7,442 bases of DNA from DATIVK01 sp035465955. Lineage in GTDB: Bacteria > Myxococcota > Myxococcia > Myxococcales > Anaeromyxobacteraceae. The stretch covers positions 1 through 7,442 of the forward strand of contig DATIVK010000015.1 of the NCBI GenBank assembly GCA_035465955.1, given 5' to 3'. The notes beneath the pieces were generated by a model. That model ran no database searches, had not been told where the DNA came from, and saw only the letters and a list, made by a program, of their open reading frames with translations. A program made the position numbers and the translations under genes. This document shows, one piece after another, positions 1 to 4,361 of this stretch (position 1 is its first letter; the number at the start of each line of letters is the position of its first letter).

Positions 1-172
1 CAAGGCGACCTCCGTCGAAAAAGGAACGGAGGAGCTAACATCGCGGAAACCTTGGCGTCAAGGAAGAGCGGGCGCGCGATCGTCGCGCCCGCTCCCGGCG
101 GGTGTGAAGGGCGCGACGGGGCCCTTCGAAGCGCTGGAACCCCGCCGATTTTTCTGTTACTTCGCGGGGCCT
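1..172 (+). promoter_or_regulatory. Structured leader upstream of argG
   Basis: No convincing gene lies here. Frame 3 reads a short basic tail (RRPPSKKERRS) ending in a TAA at 36-38, which could be the end of an upstream gene, but this cannot be judged from 12 codons. The stretch is rich in inverted repeats: 9-15 with 26-32 (7 bp), 66-76 with 84-94 (11 bp, perfect), and 106-112 with 121-127 (7 bp). The last sits inside an outer stem of 97-102 with 141-146, which is followed after two bases by five T residues (149-153). Segment 140-145 can instead pair with 164-169, just before the argG start. It may be the terminator of an upstream gene, a regulated 5' leader of argG, or chance pairing in GC-rich DNA. 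No clear -35/-10 promoter was seen. Confidence 0.4.
66..94. terminator. Perfect 11-bp hairpin before argG
   Basis: Arms GAGCGGGCGCG (66-76) and CGCGCCCGCTC (84-94) pair perfectly around a 7-base loop. No T-run follows on the plus strand, so it is not a canonical intrinsic terminator. It could end an upstream transcript without a U-tail or form part of the argG leader. Confidence 0.4.
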
Positions 173-1522
173 ATGTCCCGAATCTACAAGTCGCTCCCGC
201 CCAAGGGCACCGCCGTCGGCATCGCGTTCTCCGGCGGCCTCGACACCCGCTGCGCCGTCGCCTGGATGTCCGAACAGGGCATGGCGGTCCACGCGTACAC
301 CGCCGACCTGGCGCAGCCGGACGAAGCCAACCCGGCCGACATCCCGCCGGTCGCGCTGCAGCACGGCGCCGTCAAGGCGAAGCTGATCGACTGCCGCGAA
401 GCGATGGTCCGCGAGGGGATCCTCGCGATCCAGAGCGGCGCGTTCCACCTGCGCTCGGGCGGCAAGGCCTACTTCAACACGACGCCGCTCGGCCGCGCCG
501 TGACGACGACGGCGATCGTCCGCGCGATGCGCGAGGACGGCGTCCACGTCTTCGGCGACGGCTCGACGCACAAGGGGAACGACATCCAGCGGTTCTACCG
601 CTACGGGATCCTCGTCGACCCCCAGCTCAAGATCTACAAGCCGTGGCTCGATCAGGCCTTCGTCTCCGCCTTCGGCGGGCGCAAGGAGATGAGCGAGTAC
701 CTCGAGCGCCGGAAGCTCCCCTACAAGATGGGGACCGAGAAGGCCTACTCGACCGACGCCAACGTGCTCGGCGCCACGCACGAGGCGAAGGACCTCGAGC
801 GGCTCGACTCCTCCATGCGGATCGTCAACCCGATCATGGGGGTCGCGCACTGGAAGCCCGAGGTCCAGGTCAAGGCCGAGGAGGTCACGGTCACCTGGGA
901 GAACGGCCAGCCGGTCGAGCTGAACGGCCAGCGCTTCCCATCGCCCTACGCGCTCTTCATCGAGGCCAACAAGATCGGCGGTCGCCACGGCCTCGGCATG
1001 AGCGACCAGATCGAGAACCGGGTCATCGACGCCAAGAGCCGCGGCATCTACGAGGCGCCGGGCATGGCGCTGCTCAACCTCTCGTACGAGCGGCTCCTCT
1101 GGGCGATCCACAACGAGAACACGATGGAGCTCTACTTCAACCTCGGGCGCCGGCTCGGCCGGCTGCTCTACGAGGGGAAGTGGTACGACCCGGAGGCGCT
1201 CCTGCTCCGCGACGCGCTCACGCGCTGGATCGCGACGGCGGTCAGCGGCAAGGTCACGGTCGAGCTGCGCCGCGGCGACGACTGGACGGTCCTCGACACC
1301 AAGGCCGTCTACATGAGCTACGCGCCGGAGAAGCTCTCGATGGAGCGCGTCGAGGACCCGGCCTTCACGCCCGAGGATCGGATCGGCGCGCTGGAGATGC
1401 AGAACCTCAACGTCGGCGACAACCGCGACCTCCTCCTGCACCACCTCGACTCGCTCCGCCGCCTCGGCGCCGGCCCCGGCGGCCCGAGCCTCGCCGCGCT
1501 GCTCGGCGCGAAGGAGGAGTAG
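173..1522 (+). CDS. argG: Argininosuccinate synthase, long (E. coli-like) type
   Basis: This 449-residue cytoplasmic enzyme joins citrulline and aspartate with ATP to make argininosuccinate, the penultimate step of arginine synthesis. The N-terminal ATP pyrophosphatase loop SGGLDT lies at residues 20-25, the conserved GDGSTHKGND block at about 128-137, and KAYSTDAN at about 190-197, followed by ATHEAKDLE. GGRHGLGMSDQIENR and KSRGIYEAPGMALL follow further on. Length and sequence match the roughly 447-residue E. coli form rather than the shorter roughly 400-residue type. The ATG at 173 was chosen because the start (MSRIYKSLP) lines up with the E. coli N-terminus. A GTG at 104 would add 23 residues unlike the family. 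No strong Shine-Dalgarno is visible. One oddity is that the residue after SGGLDT is Arg26, where E. coli has Ser. No other arg gene is in the window, so it appears to be transcribed alone. Confidence 0.95.
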   Translation: MSRIYKSLPPKGTAVGIAFSGGLDTRCAVAWMSEQGMAVHAYTADLAQPDEANPADIPPVALQHGAVKAKLIDCREAMVREGILAIQSGAFHLRSGGKAYFNTTPLGRAVTTTAIVRAMREDGVHVFGDGSTHKGNDIQRFYRYGILVDPQLKIYKPWLDQAFVSAFGGRKEMSEYLERRKLPYKMGTEKAYSTDANVLGATHEAKDLERLDSSMRIVNPIMGVAHWKPEVQVKAEEVTVTWENGQPVELNGQRFPSPYALFIEANKIGGRHGLGMSDQIENRVIDAKSRGIYEAPGMALLNLSYERLLWAIHNENTMELYFNLGRRLGRLLYEGKWYDPEALLLRDALTRWIATAVSGKVTVELRRGDDWTVLDTKAVYMSYAPEKLSMERVEDPAFTPEDRIGALEMQNLNVGDNRDLLLHHLDSLRRLGAGPGGPSLAALLGAKEE

Positions 1523-1558
1523 CCGAGGGCGCGCTCCTCCCGCGGAGATCCCTCCCCT

Positions 1559-1599
1559 CTCCCTCACCGAGGGCGAGGGCGGGGGTCAGGGTGAGGGAG
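1559..1599. repeat. REP-like palindromic intergenic repeat, copy 1
   Basis: CTCCCTCACC (1559-1568) pairs perfectly with GGTGAGGGAG (1590-1599) around a 21-base G-rich loop. The strand also carries the CCCTCTCCC...GAGGG...TCAGGGTG pattern found again at 7410-7442. It lies 36 bases after the argG stop and may also help end transcription. Dispersed elements of this CCCTCTCCC/TCAGGGTGAGGG style are common between genes in GC-rich bacteria; that is general knowledge, not a search result. Confidence 0.65.
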
Positions 1600-1612
1600 C
1601 CCTCGTGTCGAT

Positions 1613-1645
1613 GACGCCCGCCCCGGTCCGCCGGCGGCGGGCGTC
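1613..1645. repeat. 33-bp palindromic repeat, copy 1
   Basis: The element has 10-base arms GACGCCCGCC and GGCGGGCGTC that pair perfectly around a 13-base core, which itself holds a CCGG/CCGG mini-stem. An identical 33-base copy in the same orientation lies at 2333-2365, exactly 720 bases downstream. Identity ends at the hairpin ends on both sides, which suggests a discrete mobile or REP-type unit rather than a segmental duplication. Confidence 0.85.
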
Positions 1646-1660
1646 CACGTTTCGAACGCC

Positions 1661-1677
1661 AGGCCGCCTCGCGGCCT
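1661..1677. terminator. Small GC-rich hairpin
   Basis: AGGCCGC (1661-1667) and GCGGCCT (1671-1677) form a 7-bp stem with a three-base loop in the gap between argG and the DUF4160 gene. No T-run follows, so a terminator role is only possible. Confidence 0.3.
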
Positions 1678-1745
1678 GAGCCGGCAAGCCAACCTCGCGC
1701 CGAACCGATCGATGCCCCGGCCCTGCGGCTGCATTACGGGGCGCC

Positions 1746-2006
1746 ATGCCGACCATCAGCCGCTTCTTCGGAATCGTCATCTCGATGTACTTCGACGACC
1801 ATGCGCCTCCGCACTTTCATGCGCGCTACGGCCAAGACAAGGCGCAGTTCCGAATCGATCCACCGGGGCTTCTCGAAGGCGAGCTTCCTCCTCGCGCGCT
1901 CGGCCTCGTCATGGAGTGGGCCAGGCTCCACCGCGACGACCTCGTAGCCGACTGGAAGCGCGCGCAAATGGGTGAGCCGCTGGCCGACATCGAGCCGCTC
2001 GTCTAG
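1746..2006 (+). CDS. DUF4160 family protein (TA-like cassette, gene 1)
   Basis: This small 86-residue protein belongs to DUF4160, whose molecular function is not established to my knowledge. The family signature is clear: MPTISRFFGIVISMYFDDHAPPHFHARYG at the N-terminus (residues 1-29, with the DDHxPPHFHAxYG core), then EGELPPRALGLVMEWARLH in the middle, then a short charged helix. Length is normal for the family and the protein looks intact. The ATG at 1746 has a G-rich stretch (GGGGCG) a few bases upstream. It lies 11 bases before a DUF2442 gene on the same strand. These two families often occur as neighbours and have been suggested, by association, to form toxin-antitoxin-like pairs; which partner would be toxic is unknown. 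Codons such as CAT, TTT and GGA are more frequent than in neighbouring genes, and bases 1801-1860 are 60% GC by count, so transfer is plausible. Confidence 0.9.
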   Translation: MPTISRFFGIVISMYFDDHAPPHFHARYGQDKAQFRIDPPGLLEGELPPRALGLVMEWARLHRDDLVADWKRAQMGEPLADIEPLV

Positions 2007-2017
2007 ATTCCACTCGG

Positions 2018-2281
2018 ATGACCCTCGTCGACGTCACCAGCGTAAGCCCGATCGGAGGGTTCGTGGTCGAGCTGACGTTCGACGACGGCACGGTGAGGCA
2101 GGTGGACCTGGAGCCCTACCTGAGGGGACCCGTCTTCGAGCCGGTGAGGCGCGATCCGGCGTACTTCCAGTCCGTGCGGGTCGACCCGGAGCTCGGGACG
2201 ATCGTCTGGCCCAACGGCGCGGACATCGATCCCCAGGTCCTCCGGTACGGGCTGCGGCTCGCGAGCTGGCCGGAACCCTGA
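2018..2281 (+). CDS. DUF2442 family protein (TA-like cassette, gene 2)
   Basis: This 87-residue protein carries the DUF2442 pattern: FDDGTVRQVDLEPYL at residues 21-35, GPVFEPVRRDPAYF at 37-50, and VRVDPELGTIVWPNGADIDPQVL near the C-terminus. The family is small and soluble with no assigned biochemical role. In general it sits beside DUF4160 proteins and is a candidate partner or antitoxin for them. The 11-base gap from the preceding stop indicates co-transcription and probably translational coupling. The protein appears complete and ends with WPEP. Immediately downstream is the convergent flavoprotein operon (stop at 2305), with only 23 bases between and no strong terminator. The functional assignment is inferred from context only. 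Confidence 0.9.
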   Translation: MTLVDVTSVSPIGGFVVELTFDDGTVRQVDLEPYLRGPVFEPVRRDPAYFQSVRVDPELGTIVWPNGADIDPQVLRYGLRLASWPEP

Positions 2282-2304
2282 CAGGATCTGCGCGACCGTC
2301 TGCA

Positions 2305-3045
2305 CTACGCGCGGCGCGTGACGCCCATCATCGACGCCCGCCCCGGTCCGCCGGCGGCGGGCGTCGGTGCCTCGGGCGCCCCGTCGGCGTAGGGCGCAGC
2401 GTCTCGCATGGCGAGGGCGCCGTTCGCGCGCAGCTGCCGGTTCCAGGACCAGCGCGTGACCGCCCCGGCCACCGCGAGCTGCAGCCACGCGAGCGGCCCG
2501 GTTCCGATCCGCTCGGGGCTCGCGAGCCGCGCCAGGATCGCGGGATCGAGCCGCCCTTCGCGGGCGAGCCCGCGCCCGAGGGCGGTCACCGGGGCGAGGA
2601 GCCGCGCCCGGCTCCCAGCGGGGCGAGCCCGGATCCCCTCGGTCCCCGGTCGCACGATCGTCCCGAGGTACGGTGAGCCCAGCCGCCGCGCCAGCTTCAG
2701 GAGCCACCGCTCGACCGGGCGCGAATGGAGCGCCTCGGGGAAGCCCGACTGCACCAGGAAGAGGAGCGCCGGATTGGAGGGTGCCCCGACGCGAGGCGTG
2801 AGCGCCTCGACGAGCGCCATCACAGGCGCCGGCATGGCGTCCACGTAGAGCGGGAACGCCACGAGGACGGCTTCGGCCGCGCCGAAGCCCCGCACGGCCT
2901 CGGCCGCGCCCGCCCGTGTCACCAACGCGTGCCGACCGAGCACGACGCCGCCGGCCCCCTCGAAGCCCGCGGTCAACGCGTCGAGGAGGAGCCCCGTGTT
3001 GCTCCGAGGCGCGCGGGGCGAACCGTCAAGCACGAGCAAGCGCAT
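2305..3045 (-). CDS. NAD(P)H-dependent FMN reductase / flavodoxin-fold protein
   Basis: This 246-residue cytoplasmic protein has a flavodoxin-like fold. The first strand and phosphate-binding loop LVLDGSPRAPRSNT (residues 4-17) are the classic FMN-binding start of NADPH-dependent FMN reductases. FPLYVDAMPAPV (64-75) matches the second flavin-contact loop. It probably moves electrons from NAD(P)H through FMN to a quinone, nitro or other small acceptor; the substrate cannot be read from sequence. It contains no cysteine. The start is fixed by an exact AGGAGGT five bases upstream of the ATG at 3045. It overlaps the upstream flavoprotein gene by 20 bases, so the two are co-transcribed and probably coupled. 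The last codons (about residues 228-238, TPAAGGPGRAS) run through the 33-bp palindromic repeat at 2333-2365, so the C-terminal tail is repeat-derived and unlikely to be part of the fold. Confidence 0.87.
   Translation of the reverse strand: MRLLVLDGSPRAPRSNTGLLLDALTAGFEGAGGVVLGRHALVTRAGAAEAVRGFGAAEAVLVAFPLYVDAMPAPVMALVEALTPRVGAPSNPALLFLVQSGFPEALHSRPVERWLLKLARRLGSPYLGTIVRPGTEGIRARPAGSRARLLAPVTALGRGLAREGRLDPAILARLASPERIGTGPLAWLQLAVAGAVTRWSWNRQLRANGALAMRDAAPYADGAPEAPTPAAGGPGRASMMGVTRRA
2333..2365. repeat. 33-bp palindromic repeat, copy 2
   Basis: This is identical over all 33 bases, and in the same orientation, to the copy at 1613-1645. It lies 51 bases beyond the DUF2442 stop and inside the 3' end of the convergent flavoprotein gene, where it supplies about 11 codons. 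With copy 1 it brackets the DUF4160/DUF2442 cassette. Confidence 0.85.
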
Positions 3046-3568
3046 CGCACACCTCCTCTGGCCGGCGGTCGCTCGCGGCGACCAGCACCAGCCGCGCGTC
3101 CAGGTTCAGGGCCATCCGCTCGTGGAGCAGCCGTAGCAGCGCGCGGTCCTCCTCGTCCACCCCCTCGTGGCCGTGGAGCAGCGCGACGCGGGCGACGCGC
3201 GGGTAGCGCTGCACGTGGTGCACCTCCCCATCCACCAGGCGGAAGAAGGGGTGGAGGAGCGGAAGGAGCCGCTCGGTGGCCCGCCGGAGCAGGGCACTCG
3301 TGAAGCCCATCGAGACCGGGGAGGCGAAGACGGCGACGTCCGCGGCGACGAGCTCGCGCAGCAGCCGCTCGCCGTCGTCGCGGATGACGCAGCGGCCGGG
3401 CGTCTTGACCCAGCAGCCGAAGCACCCGCGGCACTGGCAGAGCCGCAGCTCTCGCAGCGCCAGGCGGCGCACCTGGTGGCCGCGGGCCGCGAGCCCCGCC
3501 GCCACCGCCCGCAGCCAGGCGTCCATCGGCCCGGGCTCCTGCGTCCCGTCCAGCATCGTCAGCCGCAT
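3026..3568 (-). CDS. Flavodoxin-fold oxidoreductase with iron-sulfur-flavoprotein-like cysteine cluster
   Basis: This 180-residue flavodoxin-fold NAD(P)H-dependent oxidoreductase is the first gene of the operon. The start MRLTMLDGT resembles its downstream partner's MRLLVLDGS. However, the usual FMN phosphate loop (SPR...SNT) is replaced by TQEPGPMDAW. A cysteine cluster follows at C44, C46, C49, C52 and C60, ending GRCVIRDD. Within it C46-x2-C49-x2-C52-x7-C60 fits the compact motif that holds a 4Fe-4S cluster in archaeal-type iron-sulfur flavoproteins. The flavin-side loop SPVSMGFTSALLRRATERLLP follows. The ATG at 3568 is preferred over an in-frame ATG at 3616 because GGGGAGG sits five bases before it and because 3616 lies inside the operator. 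Bound cofactor and substrate are inference. A plain FMN reductase without a cluster remains possible. Confidence 0.85.
   Translation of the reverse strand: MRLTMLDGTQEPGPMDAWLRAVAAGLAARGHQVRRLALRELRLCQCRGCFGCWVKTPGRCVIRDDGERLLRELVAADVAVFASPVSMGFTSALLRRATERLLPLLHPFFRLVDGEVHHVQRYPRVARVALLHGHEGVDEEDRALLRLLHERMALNLDARLVLVAASDRRPEEVCDALARA
3051..3057 (-). promoter_or_regulatory. Ribosome binding site of second flavoprotein gene
   Basis: The minus strand reads AGGAGGT, a full anti-16S match, then five bases (GTGCG) and ATG at 3045. It lies inside the 3' end of the upstream gene and settles the start of the downstream one. Confidence 0.85.
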
Positions 3569-3573
3569 CCGAG

Positions 3574-3580
3574 CCTCCCC
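3574..3580 (-). promoter_or_regulatory. Ribosome binding site of first flavoprotein gene
   Basis: The minus strand reads GGGGAGG, then CTCGG, then ATG at 3568. This decides the start in favour of 3568 over the upstream in-frame ATG at 3616. Confidence 0.8.
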
Positions 3581-3599
3581 GGGACGGGGCTCCGTCCCG
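3580..3599 (-). other. 5'-UTR hairpin abutting the ribosome binding site
   Basis: CGGGACGG (3580-3587) and CCGTCCCG (3592-3599) form a perfect 8-bp stem with a four-base loop. In the predicted minus-strand transcript it lies between the promoter and the GGGGAGG ribosome site, sharing one base with it. It could stabilise the mRNA or modulate translation of the operon. Confidence 0.45.
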
Positions 3600-3600
3600 C

Positions 3601-3619
3601 ATCTTGCCGCCGACAAGAT
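3601..3619. promoter_or_regulatory. Putative TetR operator O1
   Basis: ATCTTGCCGCCGACAAGAT has perfect 6-base arms (ATCTTG/CAAGAT) with a 7-base spacer. It shares 15 of 19 bases with the site at 3629-3647; the two centres are 28 bases apart. It covers the -10 region of the flavoprotein operon and lies 54 bases upstream of the tetR start, as expected for an autoregulated divergent repressor. Confidence 0.7.
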
Positions 3620-3644
3620 AGGGGCTCGGTCTTGCCGGTGTCAA
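3615..3644 (-). promoter_or_regulatory. Sigma70-type promoter of the flavoprotein operon
   Basis: On the minus strand TTGACA (3644-3639) is a consensus -35, followed by an 18-base spacer and TATCTT (3620-3615) as a -10 matching four of six consensus bases. Transcription would start near 3605-3608, giving a leader of about 40 bases. The -35 lies inside operator O2 and the -10 overlaps operator O1, so a bound regulator would block polymerase. Confidence 0.65.
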
Positions 3645-3647
3645 GAT
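3629..3647. promoter_or_regulatory. Putative TetR operator O2
   Basis: GTCTTGCCGGTGTCAAGAT has inner arms TCTTG/CAAGA with a 7-base spacer, and the same shape and size as O1. It contains the -35 of the divergent flavoprotein promoter and ends 26 bases before the tetR ATG. Confidence 0.7.
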
Positions 3648-3673
3648 GGGGCCGGGGTGCTACCCTCCGGGCC

Positions 3674-4348
3674 ATGCCGCGCCGCCCCTCCACCGCCCGC
3701 AAGCCCGCCGGCCGCTACCACCACGGCGAGCTCCGCCACGCGCTCCTCGACGCCGCTGCCGCCGTGGTGGAGCGCGAGGGGATCGGCGCCCTCTCGCTGC
3801 GCGAGCTGGCGCGTCGCCTCGGCGTCTCGCACGCCGCGCCCGCGCACCACTTCGCCGATCGCACGGCCCTGCTGGCGGCGCTCGCCGCCGACGGCTACGC
3901 GCGCTTCGGCGCCGCCCTCGCGGACGCGGCGCGCCGCGAGCGCGACCCCTTCGAGCGGCTCTTCGCGGTCGGGCGGGCGTACGTCCAGTTCGCGCTCGAC
4001 CACCCCGGCCGCTTCCGCGTCATGTTCGGCCGGGAGCTCTCCGAGCTCGACCCGCCCCCCTGCCCCCCGGAGCCCGAGGGCGGGGCCGCCTGGCAGGTGC
4101 TGTTGGACACGGTGCGGGGGGTCCTCGAGGTGACGGCGCCGGAGCGGCGCGCCGACGCGGAAGGGGTGGCCTTCGCGTGCTGGGCCACCGTCCACGGCGC
4201 GGCGATGCTCTGGCTCGACGGCCCCCTCCGCGCGGCCCTCCCCCCCGCCGAGGCCCGCGCCCGCTTCGAGGCGGGGCTGGAGGCGTCCCTCGCGATGATC
4301 GGGGCCGCCCTCCGCGCCCCCGGCCGCCCGCCGCCGCGACGGCGCTGA
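3674..4348 (+). CDS. TetR/AcrR-family transcriptional regulator
   Basis: This 224-residue regulator has a typical TetR N-terminal DNA-binding domain: RYHHGELRHALLDAAAAVVEREG at 14-36, then the helix-turn-helix SLRELARRLGVSHAAPAHHF at 41-60. The C-terminal ligand domain (about 70-205) resembles the WHG-type (TetR_C_33) group, with FRVMFG and a tryptophan-rich helix near FACWATVHGAAMLWLDGPL. The family usually represses and is released by a small molecule. The gene is divergent from the flavoprotein operon, with two matched 19-bp palindromes between, so it most likely represses that operon and itself. The ATG at 3674 was chosen because an upstream GTG would start inside operator O2. No strong Shine-Dalgarno precedes it, so a leaderless or weakly translated message is possible. 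The C-terminus ends in a proline- and arginine-rich tail. The inducer is unknown. Confidence 0.92.
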   Translation: MPRRPSTARKPAGRYHHGELRHALLDAAAAVVEREGIGALSLRELARRLGVSHAAPAHHFADRTALLAALAADGYARFGAALADAARRERDPFERLFAVGRAYVQFALDHPGRFRVMFGRELSELDPPPCPPEPEGGAAWQVLLDTVRGVLEVTAPERRADAEGVAFACWATVHGAAMLWLDGPLRAALPPAEARARFEAGLEASLAMIGAALRAPGRPPPRRR

Positions 4349-4361
4349 GCGGCAGCCCCGT

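Noticed and set aside
104..172. Upstream GTG start for ArgG adding 23 residues
   Set aside because: The extra residues do not resemble ArgG N-termini, and the ATG at 173 aligns with the E. coli start.
35..1567. Long minus-strand open frame of 510 codons opposite argG
   Set aside because: It is low-complexity Arg/Val/Leu/Asp-rich translation mirroring argG codons and has no recognisable domain; a shadow in GC-rich DNA.
1646..1745. Integron-type attC site upstream of the DUF4160 cassette
   Set aside because: Small inverted repeats exist, but the conserved attC end motifs are not seen.
1586..1780. 64-codon minus-strand frame in the argG-DUF4160 gap
   Set aside because: It runs through the 33-bp repeat and into the DUF4160 gene, and has no family resemblance.
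3569..3616. Upstream ATG at 3616 for the first flavoprotein
   Set aside because: It lies inside the operator and close to the predicted transcription start; 3568 has a strong ribosome site.
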